Positions 1 to 5,459 of a stretch of DNA of 5,745 bases are shown piece by piece. Where the stretch lies: NCBI RefSeq assembly GCF_021107415.1, contig NZ_JAIOSW010000030.1, positions 1 to 5,745 on the forward strand. Direction: 5' to 3'. The number at the start of each line of letters is the position of its first letter. The stretch's first letter is position 1. The translations under genes and the position numbers were made by a program. This stretch comes from Desulfobacula sp. Lineage in GTDB: Bacteria; Desulfobacterota; Desulfobacteria; Desulfobacterales; Desulfobacteraceae. The notes under the pieces are model-generated. The model made no database searches, had not been told where the DNA came from, and worked only from the letters and a program-made list of their open reading frames with translations.

Positions 1-480
1 CTCAGCTGTTTCTCCCATGGTATTACCGCTTAAGGGATCAAAAAGAATCAGCTGATCGTTAAGCTGTCCATGGCCCAGACGATACCCCCACCTGGCTTTT
101 TTCAACATGAATGTGGCATTGCTCATACTTTCCATACCACCGGCAACAATAATGTCTGCATCACCGGATTTAATCACCTGAGCTGCAAGCGTAACAGCCT
201 TAATACTTCCTGCGCAGGCCTTGCTGATGGTGAACTGGGGTTTTTCTATGGGAACGCCCGCCTTTACCGCCACAACACGAGCTGAGTTAATGGGAAGATC
301 CCCTGTCCTGTAGCCCGAAGCATAGATCACTTCATCAATCTGATCGCCGGTCAACCCTGCTCTTTTAATAACTTCCTTTATGGGTATGGGACCAAAATCA
401 ATATCACTCAACGGTGCGAGTGCTCCACCAAATCTACCGATTGCCGTTCTACAGGCTGCAGCTATGACAACTTCTTTCAT
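1..480 (-). CDS. Thiolase (acetyl-CoA acetyltransferase family), N-terminal part, cut by window edge
   Basis: Thiolases cleave 3-ketoacyl-CoA with CoA, or condense two acyl-CoAs in reverse, in the cytoplasm. The 160 visible codons start [19 protein letters not shown], the standard thiolase opening. They carry the nucleophilic cysteine at residue 89 in TISKACAGS, the glycine-rich [12 protein letters not shown] at 111-122, and the RLGHG...MGETAE stretch at 134-160. The catalytic His and second Cys of the C-terminal half lie beyond the edge. The start is supported by AGGAGG at 485-490, four bases upstream. The Cys context C-A-G-S differs slightly from the commoner CGSG/CASG, so the exact substrate (acetoacetyl-CoA or a longer or branched ketoacyl-CoA) cannot be told. 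It lies 153 bp downstream of the peroxiredoxin and appears to have its own promoter. The family is clear; the specificity is unknown. Confidence 0.93.
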   Translation of the reverse strand, partial: MKEVVIAAACRTAIGRFGGALAPLSDIDFGPIPIKEVIKRAGLTGDQIDEVIYASGYRTGDLPINSARVVAVKAGVPIEKPQFTISKACAGSIKAVTLAAQVIKSGDADIIVAGGMESMSNATFMLKKARWGYRLGHGQLNDQLILFDPLSGNTMGETAE

Positions 481-521
481 TTTTCCTCCTGAAAAATATT
501 TAAATTTATATGTTAACCGCG

Positions 522-540
522 ATATAGCTTTAATATAGCT
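522..540. repeat. Two direct copies of ATATAGCT, possible operator at thiolase start site
   Basis: The octamer ATATAGCT occurs at 522-529 and again at 533-540, an 11-bp period that puts both copies on one face of the helix. They sit just downstream of the -10 box, over and after the predicted transcription start. That is a typical position for a repressor operator. No regulator gene is visible in the window, and AT-rich DNA makes short repeats common. Confidence 0.3.
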
Positions 541-542
541 GT

Positions 543-570
543 ATTATAAATAGTTAAGCATGTCAATCAA
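543..570 (-). promoter_or_regulatory. Candidate sigma-70 promoter of the thiolase gene
   Basis: On the minus strand a -35 box TTGATT (565-570, 4/6 match) is followed after 16 bp by a perfect -10 box TATAAT (543-548). Transcription would start near 536 and give a leader of about 55 nt before the thiolase ATG at 480. A perfect TTGACA (561-566) overlaps the -35 box but is only 12 bp from TATAAT, so it is not the natural partner. No promoter was tested; the call rests on hexamer match and spacing. Confidence 0.5.
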
Positions 571-618
571 AAACATTAAACAGGAGAGGCATCACCGGGA
601 TCAATTCCATATCCTGTT
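569..618 (-). terminator. Weak candidate terminator after the peroxiredoxin gene
   Basis: Downstream of the peroxiredoxin stop, minus-strand AACAGGA (612-618) pairs perfectly with TCCTGTT (579-585). A T-rich stretch with five Ts (569-573) follows five bases later. The 26-base loop is large and holds no strong inner stem, so intrinsic termination is only possible. The T-run overlaps the -35 region of the thiolase promoter, so the two transcription units would be packed tightly together. Confidence 0.25.
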
Positions 619-633
619 GTGCTATTATCTATA

Positions 634-1353
634 TTAGTCGAATGCCATTTTGGTTTTCCATTCTTTCCAAACATTACCAACCAGTTCCGGTCCGGGCGTA
701 AGCGTCATCTTACCCGGTTTCCATCCAGATGGCGTGGCTTGTGTTCCTTTGGATTCCCTTACAAGTTGAAAAGCTTGAACCTGGCGTAAGGACTCATTGA
801 CATTTCTTCCCACAGGCGGCGTTAATACTTCATACCCCTGGACAATTCCATCCGGATCAATAATAAATCTTCCGCGTGTCTCAACACCTGCATCCTCATC
901 ATAAATACCAAATGCCTTTCCCACTCTGCCGCCGGCATCAGATAACATGGCAAAAGGAACACCCCCGTCTACCATTTTAGACAGCTCATGATCATTCCAC
1001 ATTTTATGTACAAACATACTGTCAATGCTCATGGATAAAATTTCCACCCCAAGCTTTTGAAATTCAGGATATTTTTCAGCAACTGCTGAAATTTCCGTTG
1101 CTCAGACAAATGTAAAATCACCTGGATAAAAACACAAAAGAACCCATTTTCCAAGGTGTTCTGACAGCTTTATATTAATAAAATTACCATTTTGATATCC
1201 TGGCGCAGTAAAATCCGGCGCTTTTTTACCCACTTGTATCATGCTGATGTTCTCCTTTTTTGTATTTATCTTTTCACTTGTTTGTTCAGGGGTTTCTTCT
1301 CCCACCGGTCCGCCCGTTGGACGAGCACATCCAGCCTTTAATTCTTCTGTCAT
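634..1353 (-). CDS. prxU: Selenocysteine-containing peroxiredoxin (AhpC/TSA family), UGA read through as Sec84
   Basis: This is a cytoplasmic peroxidase that reduces H2O2 and organic or peroxynitrite peroxides with a selenolate. Read as one frame with UGA at 1102-1104 as selenocysteine, it is 239 residues. Residues 1-37 are a polar N-terminal extension. The thioredoxin-like peroxiredoxin fold starts at [15 protein letters not shown], and the active site is P77-x3-T81-x2-U84 ([15 protein letters not shown]). Conserved Arg is at 160 ([11 protein letters not shown]) and 183 (PPVGRNVNE). Sequence on both sides of the UGA aligns with one AhpC-type domain, and a SECIS-like hairpin follows. The C-terminal resolving cysteine of 2-Cys enzymes (VCP before the WKPG motif) is Thr207 here, so an external thiol probably resolves the selenenic acid. 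The start at 1353 has AGGAGG (1358-1363) four bases upstream. A second start at Met38 (1242) also has a good RBS (AGGAGA, 1251-1256). UGA decoding is inferred. Confidence 0.9.
1074..1091 (-). promoter_or_regulatory. Bacterial SECIS-like hairpin for prxU
   Basis: Eleven bases after the UGA the message reads UUUCAGC-AGUU-GCUGAAA, a perfect 7-bp stem with a four-base loop. The loop holds G then U, at +19 and +20 after the UGA. Bacterial SelB-binding SECIS elements lie within the coding region just after the UGA and expose a G (often GU) in a small apical loop about 16-37 nt downstream, so spacing and loop both fit. The hairpin is translated as Ile-Ser-Ala-Val-Ala-Glu, in a helix that tolerates variation. 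Confidence 0.82.
1102..1104 (-). other. In-frame UGA codon, predicted selenocysteine (Sec84) at peroxidatic position
   Basis: On the minus strand the frame reads GAT TTT ACA TTT GTC TGA GCA ACG GAA. In cysteine homologues the same place reads DFTFVCPTE, so UGA replaces exactly the catalytic Cys codon. The next residue is Ala instead of the usual Pro. Homology continues without a break after the codon. Decoding needs SelA, SelB, SelC and SelD, none of which are in this window. Confidence 0.88.
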
Positions 1354-1413
1354 AAGCCCTCCTTTTTATTAAATTATTGGGTTGTTGTCTGAATTTCATA
1401 TGTGTTGTATTTA

Positions 1414-1884
1414 TTATGAACACAGTTCACTGAGACTTGCTATAATCCGTACACCCTCGGGCACTTCTTTGTTTTGCTCAGAAGTCAGCCAAATAGTATT
1501 GAACCCCAGTTTATGACAGGGAAGAATATCTTTCTCAAAATTGTCACCTACCATAGTAACTGAACTATAATTTACAGAAAGAGTCTTTATAATAGCCATA
1601 TAAAACTCAGGTGCCGGCTTGGTAAACCCCGTGTTTTGTTCACAGAAATACCCTTTTATAAATATATTCAATTCAACTCTTTTGAAAGCTTTTTCAATAT
1701 CTTCAGGCGATGAGTCTGCAGCAGCAGTAGCAATATAAACTGATGCTTTCAGGGATATTTTTTTTAATGCTTCTTCAGCAAACTTAATTGTCTCAACATG
1801 CTCCCAGTCGCACATCTTTCCTGCAATACCCGGGGTATCAACCATTAAGGTATCTCCCCAATCAAATAAATAGATTTGTTTCAT
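1414..1884 (-). CDS. Small HAD-superfamily phosphatase-like protein with altered motif I
   Basis: This 156-residue protein has a compact HAD Rossmann fold. Motif I is YLFDWGDTL with the presumed nucleophile Asp8, motif II is YIATAAADSS around Thr53, motif III is the Lys in TGFTKPAPEFY (Lys89), and motif IV is MVGDNFEKD (Asp114, Asp119). HAD hydrolases normally have DxDGT; here the second Asp, the general acid/base, is Gly10, with Asp11 next to it. Activity may therefore be altered or lost. The short segment between motifs I and II (about residues 14-45) leaves room only for a minimal cap, so the substrate could be large or a phosphoprotein. The order of motifs resembles phosphoglycolate phosphatase-like proteins, but no substrate can be assigned. 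The start at 1884 lacks a strong Shine-Dalgarno (only TTGGA far upstream). It lies between the lipoprotein (50 bp) and prxU (60 bp), and co-transcription is possible. Confidence 0.82.
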   Translation of the reverse strand: MKQIYLFDWGDTLMVDTPGIAGKMCDWEHVETIKFAEEALKKISLKASVYIATAAADSSPEDIEKAFKRVELNIFIKGYFCEQNTGFTKPAPEFYMAIIKTLSVNYSSVTMVGDNFEKDILPCHKLGFNTIWLTSEQNKEVPEGVRIIASLSELCS

Positions 1885-1934
1885 GTTTTATTTTTTTTCC
1901 AAGTTCATAATACGTTCGACGTAGTCAACTCATG

Positions 1935-2402
1935 TTATACTTCACTGATAGCAATAATAGGATCATAAGGTAGTCTTTTCCCCTCGGCTGCTATTTGGCT
2001 AGTCGAAATATGAAACCCGGCGATAAGATATCCCTTATCTTTAGTGCCAGTCAAAGTTACTCTATAAAAATAATTTGGGTTTTGATTTTTTGTATTAATA
2101 AAAACAGAAATGAATTCTTGACCACTATATATTTCATATTCCATAATTTCAAACTGTTTTGGAATAGAACCATCATGTGTTTTAATCAATAGCTCTTCAA
2201 GTTGTGCTTGGCTGAATTTTTTTTTAAAATTTCCATGCATCATTTCATAGGCAACAGTATAATTTTCGTTTAAAAAAAGGTGTTGAAAATATTGCTTTGA
2301 AACATCTCCAGCAACAAGATAGTTATGTCTTGCTATATTCGAACTGCAAGCAATTAATGTCAATAAAACAAAAATGCAACTTGTTCTTAGAACGAGTACC
2401 AT
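1935..2402 (-). CDS. Small lipoprotein of unknown function
   Basis: I chose the ATG at 2402, giving 155 residues, because AGGAGA (2407-2412) lies four bases upstream and because the protein then starts with a proper lipoprotein signal. MVLVLRTSCIFVLLTLIAC has Arg6, a hydrophobic core and the lipobox L-I-A-C with the acylated Cys19. The residue after Cys is Ser, which in proteobacteria favours outer-membrane sorting. The mature part of about 136 residues has a helical region (KQYFQHLFLNENYTVAYEMM and on to LEELL) followed by beta-rich sequence ending near YLIAGFHIS. This pattern recalls small NTF2-like domains such as DUF3887, but that is only a resemblance and I do not recognise the family. 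The RIT element ends about 58 bp upstream and may have displaced the original promoter. Confidence 0.75.
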   Translation of the reverse strand: MVLVLRTSCIFVLLTLIACSSNIARHNYLVAGDVSKQYFQHLFLNENYTVAYEMMHGNFKKKFSQAQLEELLIKTHDGSIPKQFEIMEYEIYSGQEFISVFINTKNQNPNYFYRVTLTGTKDKGYLIAGFHISTSQIAAEGKRLPYDPIIAISEV

Positions 2403-2459
2403 ATTTTCTCCTTTAGTATAACCCCCAAACCCCGCGGTTAGCAAAAAAAAGGAATTTGT

Positions 2460-2497
2460 AAGGTGTTAAAATTGTAGTAAAAGCATAGAGAACCTCC
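2460..2497 (+). repeat. Left terminal inverted repeat of the RIT element (imperfect)
   Basis: It starts AAGGTGT (2460-2466), then has a TAAA block, GTAAAA (2477-2482), an AGAGAA-like block and CTCC (2494-2497). The same blocks in the same order occur on the opposite strand of the right end. The left copy carries about five extra bases (around 2471-2476) between the TAAA and GTAAAA blocks. Matches were found by eye. Confidence 0.6.
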
Positions 2498-2500
2498 CAA
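2471..2500 (-). promoter_or_regulatory. Possible outward-facing promoter in the left end of the RIT element
   Basis: On the minus strand TTGGGA (2495-2500, 4/6) and TACAAT (2471-2476, 5/6) are 18 bp apart and point out of the element towards the lipoprotein gene. Transcription would start near 2464, at the element edge. Both hexamers lie within or beside the left inverted repeat. The -35 match is only moderate, so this is tentative. Confidence 0.28.
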
Positions 2501-2549
2501 ACAGATATTTTTAACTTTTCTCCCAAAAAGAAAGGAGATCCTCTATGCT
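2482..2549 (+). promoter_or_regulatory. Inverted repeat that can sequester the ritA ribosome binding site and start codon
   Basis: AGCATAGAGAACCTCC (2482-2497) is nearly complementary to GGAGATCCTCTATGCT (2534-2549): nine continuous pairs, then five of seven. The right arm contains the core GGAG of the Shine-Dalgarno and the ATG at 2545-2547, so an mRNA starting upstream of 2482 would have both in a stem. A second, exclusive pairing, TCTCC (2519-2523) with GGAGA (2534-2538), also hides the Shine-Dalgarno. The left arm is also the inner part of the left terminal repeat, so the symmetry could equally be a recombinase binding site. Pairing is seen; function is inferred. Confidence 0.5.
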
Positions 2550-3414
2550 GGAAATTAAGATAGAACATTTTCTCGATTATTGTAAAGTATCAAATTTTGC
2601 AACCAGGTCCATTCAATCATTAAGGGTAAGGCTCAATGAATTCAACAGCTTTATTGACAAGGTGCCGGTTGAGTCGATTCAAGACATCTCCTACAGGCAT
2701 TTAAAAGAATTCGTCACTCAGAGCCCTTCAATTCATATCAAAAAAGCCCGCATTTGGAGCCTGAGGCAATTTTTTCATTTTTTAAAACTGAACGGATGGA
2801 TAAAAACTAATATTGCCTCAGACTTTCCCTATCCCAAGATTGAAAAGACGATCCCTCATTTTTTGACCATTGAAGAGTATAACAGCCTTTTAAGTTTTTT
2901 TTATTGCAGGGCATCCGATGCTACAGGATACAGAAACCTTGTCATGATTATGATGCTGGGGCTCCTTGGCCTGCGGTTATCTTCTGTGATTTCCCTGAAC
3001 ATGGAAGATGTGGACATTGAAACCGGCCTTTTACAAATTACAGAAAAGGGGGGGAAACAAAGACCACTGATCATGCCTAAGGTTTTATGCCTCATCCTGA
3101 ACCAGTATTTTGGCTTTCTTAATAAAAGACAAGGGCCCTTGTTTTTATCCAAAAGGAACAAACGGCTTTCTCCACGGACTTTACATGATGTCTTCCAAAA
3201 GGCGGCAGATTCGGTTGATATTGATAAGCATCTTCATGCCCATTTATTTCGTCATACGGCTGGGACCCATTTGAATAAGGTGTCTGACCCTGAAATAACC
3301 AGACATGTCCTGGGTCATGTGCGAAGCAATAGCACCCGAAAATATACCCACCTCAATCCGGATCAATATGCGGCTTACATGCAGATCCATCCCTATATGG
3401 AGGTGAGCCCATGA
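2545..3414 (+). CDS. ritA: Tyrosine recombinase, first of RIT trio (RitA)
   Basis: This 289-residue site-specific DNA recombinase has an N-terminal SAM-like core-binding domain (about residues 1-95) and a C-terminal catalytic domain (about 105-289). All expected active residues are present: Arg144 in LGLRLSSV, Lys168 in TEKGGKQR, His233/Arg236 in HLFRH, His258 in LGH and nucleophile Tyr267 in RKYTHL. It should nick one strand through a 3'-phosphotyrosine bond. The start has AAGGAGA (2532-2538) six bases upstream, inside a possible inhibitory hairpin. The stop overlaps the ritB start as ATGA, so translation is coupled. It is distinct in sequence from RitB and RitC, so it is not a recent duplicate. 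Position in the trio is the basis of the name. Confidence 0.9.
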   Translation: MLEIKIEHFLDYCKVSNFATRSIQSLRVRLNEFNSFIDKVPVESIQDISYRHLKEFVTQSPSIHIKKARIWSLRQFFHFLKLNGWIKTNIASDFPYPKIEKTIPHFLTIEEYNSLLSFFYCRASDATGYRNLVMIMMLGLLGLRLSSVISLNMEDVDIETGLLQITEKGGKQRPLIMPKVLCLILNQYFGFLNKRQGPLFLSKRNKRLSPRTLHDVFQKAADSVDIDKHLHAHLFRHTAGTHLNKVSDPEITRHVLGHVRSNSTRKYTHLNPDQYAAYMQIHPYMEVSP

Positions 3415-4319
3415 TTGCCCTGTTGGATGAATACAAAACACAGTTGTCTGACGTCTGTGGGTACGCGGATCAAACAGTTGAAAATTATGCCTCCTGTATG
3501 GGTATGTTTGTCCGATATTTAAAGGAGCAGGGCAACATCCCCGTTGTCCAGGCCCAGGGGACACACATTTGTCTGTGGATCGCTCATTTAAAGCAAAAAG
3601 GGTTCAGCTACAGCCGGATGGAACATCATCGCTCTGCATTGAAAACCTTTTATGCCATGCTGGTTAAATTGGATATCGTGGCAAAAAGCCCGGCCCAAGC
3701 ATTGCCCAGGTTAAAGAAAAACGGACCCAGTACAGTGATGCCGGTGTCAAAAACTATTGTTTTTAAATTGTTAAACAGTGTTGACCGGTCCACATGGATG
3801 GAAAACCGCAATTACCTTATCCTGTCCCTGCTGTGGGCGCTTGGCTTAAGGGTCAGTGAACTTACCCGCCTTGTCATTGGATCTTTTGAACCCGGGCATG
3901 GTCCGAAAATTGGCCTTTTACGGGTAAAAGGGAAAAATAAAAAACAGCGGGCCTTATTTGTGGTGGATAAATTGTACGATAATCTCATGGCATATCTGGC
4001 CCATCCCAAGACATTGAAATTTAAAAAAGATCCCATGTTCCCGGTTGAAAGCGGTAAAGCTATCTCAACCGACCGGGTTCAAAGAAAGCTGCGACAATAT
4101 TGCAAAAAAGCCGGTATCATCGAAAGGCTCACTCCCCATGTGCTCAGGCACTCCTTTGCCACTGAAATGTATCACGCCAAGGTACCGCTTTATGCCATTC
4201 AGGCGATGATGGGACATTCCAACACGGCTGAAACTGCAATCTACATCAAGGTGAATGACAGCTTTAAACAGGAAGCGTTAAACCAGTTGGTTATTAATGG
4301 GAGGCCGTCATGGGGGTAA
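3411..4319 (+). CDS. ritB: Tyrosine recombinase, second of RIT trio (RitB)
   Basis: This 302-residue XerC/D-like recombinase has a core-binding domain at about 1-100 and a catalytic domain at about 110-302. The catalytic set is complete: Arg147 in ALGLRVSEL, Lys175 in KGKNKKQR, His243/Arg246 in PHVLRHSFAT, His269 in MMGHS and Tyr278 in TAIYIK. Of the three genes its signature boxes are nearest to the Xer consensus. It starts in a 4-base ATGA overlap with ritA and has a strong Shine-Dalgarno, GGAGGTGA (3399-3406), inside the ritA end. It overlaps ritC by 10 bases. This is not a housekeeping Xer protein, because it lies in a three-gene recombinase operon within inverted repeats. Confidence 0.92.
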   Translation: MIALLDEYKTQLSDVCGYADQTVENYASCMGMFVRYLKEQGNIPVVQAQGTHICLWIAHLKQKGFSYSRMEHHRSALKTFYAMLVKLDIVAKSPAQALPRLKKNGPSTVMPVSKTIVFKLLNSVDRSTWMENRNYLILSLLWALGLRVSELTRLVIGSFEPGHGPKIGLLRVKGKNKKQRALFVVDKLYDNLMAYLAHPKTLKFKKDPMFPVESGKAISTDRVQRKLRQYCKKAGIIERLTPHVLRHSFATEMYHAKVPLYAIQAMMGHSNTAETAIYIKVNDSFKQEALNQLVINGRPSWG

Positions 4320-5284
4320 GTACAACAGACTTTTTCAACCATATTGAACCATTTATGGATTATCGATCAACAGTGTACGAGGTCAGTGATCAGACTATTA
4401 AAAGTAATCGTTGCGACCTTAAGTTGTTTGAAAATTTCATGGGCGACCAGCAGCATGATATCATTACCGGACCTGCGGTGATGGACTTCCAGTATTATTT
4501 GAAAACCCAGCGTAAAAATTGTGGCGGGTCACTCAATCGAAAGCTGTTTACCCTGCGAAGTTATTCTCATTATTTGAGACTTCAAGAGGTCGCAGATGCT
4601 GAAAAGTTACCGTTTCATGATGTTTTAAAGGTCCGGCAGGGATATCGGAACAGGCCGGATGCCTTGACCGCTAATCAGATCGAACACCTTTTAGATACCA
4701 TAGACAGGAGCACATGTCTTGGGGTCCGGGATTATGCCATATATGCCCTGATGTATTTATGCGGCCTCCGGATCGGAGAAGTCTTCGGCCTGGACCTCAC
4801 CGGTATCGATTTAAAAACCAAAGAAATCACTGTGACTGGAAAAGGAAAAAGATTACGTACCCTTCACTTGAGCCAGGAACTGTTCCAGATCCTGTCGGAA
4901 TATCTTGCTGTACGAACATTTTTTTATAAAAATGATCATCGAAACGCCCTGTTTATCTCAAAAAAAGGAAATCGTCTGGCCATTCGCACCATGGAGGACA
5001 ACTTCAAAAAAATCGTTTTGAAATCCAGATTGCAAACCCGGTTCAATGTATCCTGCCATACCCTGCGGCATTCTTTTGCTTCCCACCTTAATGATAAAGA
5101 AGTGGATATGCTTGTCATTAAAAGTTTAATGGGGCATTCAACAACAAGAAGTACAGAAATCTACATCCATCCTTCAATGCGAAAAGTAAGGCAGGCAATG
5201 GAAAAACTACCCGGCGTTGTTTTTATGAATGAGCTTATAAAAAAAGGAGGTGTTATTTTTAGTTTTCAAGAGCTGCGCACATAG
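4310..5284 (+). CDS. ritC: Tyrosine recombinase, third of RIT trio (RitC)
   Basis: This 324-residue recombinase has a core-binding domain at about 8-110 and a catalytic domain at about 118-300. Active residues are Arg154 in CGLRIGEVFGL, Lys178 in TGKGKRLR, His250/Arg253 in CHTLRHSFASHL, His276 in LMGHS and Tyr285 in EIYIHPS. About 20 residues follow the usual end near EKLPG. The start overlaps the end of ritB by 10 bases and is preceded by GGGAGG (4299-4304) five bases upstream. Near its 3' end lies a perfect AGGAGG (5245-5250) with no ATG, GTG or TTG at a usable distance. RIT proteins are thought to act together, but the separate role of RitC is not known. Confidence 0.91.
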   Translation: MGVSTTDFFNHIEPFMDYRSTVYEVSDQTIKSNRCDLKLFENFMGDQQHDIITGPAVMDFQYYLKTQRKNCGGSLNRKLFTLRSYSHYLRLQEVADAEKLPFHDVLKVRQGYRNRPDALTANQIEHLLDTIDRSTCLGVRDYAIYALMYLCGLRIGEVFGLDLTGIDLKTKEITVTGKGKRLRTLHLSQELFQILSEYLAVRTFFYKNDHRNALFISKKGNRLAIRTMEDNFKKIVLKSRLQTRFNVSCHTLRHSFASHLNDKEVDMLVIKSLMGHSTTRSTEIYIHPSMRKVRQAMEKLPGVVFMNELIKKGGVIFSFQELRT

Positions 5285-5418
5285 CCAGAATCCAAGTCAG
5301 ATATTACTTAATTTTTTGTAAATAGCCGATTTAATATATCGGTGCGCTTAAATTGCGTTTTTTTAAGATTTTTTGTGTTGCCTTAAAAATCATTTTATGC
5401 CACTGTCAGCTACTGAAC

Positions 5419-5452
5419 GGAGTTTTTCTTGTCTTTTTACTTTAGACACCTT
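5419..5452 (-). repeat. Right terminal inverted repeat of the RIT element (imperfect)
   Basis: Read on the minus strand from 5452 inward: AAGGTGT (5446-5452), CTAAA, GTAAAA (5435-5440), an AAGAAAAA block and CTCC (5419-5422). This matches the left end block by block with small gaps. It lies 134 bp after the ritC stop. Confidence 0.6.
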
Positions 5453-5459
5453 CCAATTG

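Larger units (their letters stand above)
2460..5452 (+). mobile_element. Recombinase-in-trio (RIT) element, apparently intact
   Basis: Three non-identical tyrosine recombinase genes in one direction with overlapping ends define the known RIT class of elements, which carry ritA, ritB and ritC between inverted repeats. Here all three are full length with complete catalytic sets. Imperfect inverted repeats (2460-2497 and 5419-5452) bound a unit of about 3.0 kb that carries no cargo gene. No clear target duplication is visible at the proposed borders. The outermost bases are uncertain because similarity fades outwards through GGAATT on the left and AATTG on the right. How RIT elements move, and why three recombinases are kept, is not settled. 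Confidence 0.85.

Noticed and set aside
70..285. Plus-strand frame inside the thiolase gene
   Set aside because: It is antisense to strongly conserved thiolase sequence including the active-site Cys, and has no similarity of its own that I recognise.
543..566. TTGACA plus TATAAT as the thiolase promoter pair
   Set aside because: Both hexamers are perfect but only 12 bp apart, which is too short for sigma-70. The overlapping TTGATT with 16-bp spacing is the better pair.
634..1353. Peroxiredoxin as two genes or as a nonsense-mutated pseudogene
   Set aside because: The only interruption is a UGA exactly at the catalytic Cys, homology runs through it in the same frame, and a SECIS-like hairpin follows. 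The Met103 start at 1047 falls inside the conserved fold.
1935..2444. Longer lipoprotein start at 2444
   Set aside because: The extra 14 residues put Gly- and charge-containing sequence before the signal peptide. The ATG at 2402 has a good Shine-Dalgarno and gives a normal lipoprotein signal.
2415..2444. TATACT with TTGCTA as promoter of the lipoprotein gene
   Set aside because: The predicted transcript would start inside the Shine-Dalgarno sequence, leaving no usable ribosome binding site.
3411..4319. RitB as a housekeeping XerC or XerD
   Set aside because: The motifs are Xer-like, but the gene overlaps two other recombinases in an operon bounded by inverted repeats, which identifies a RIT element.
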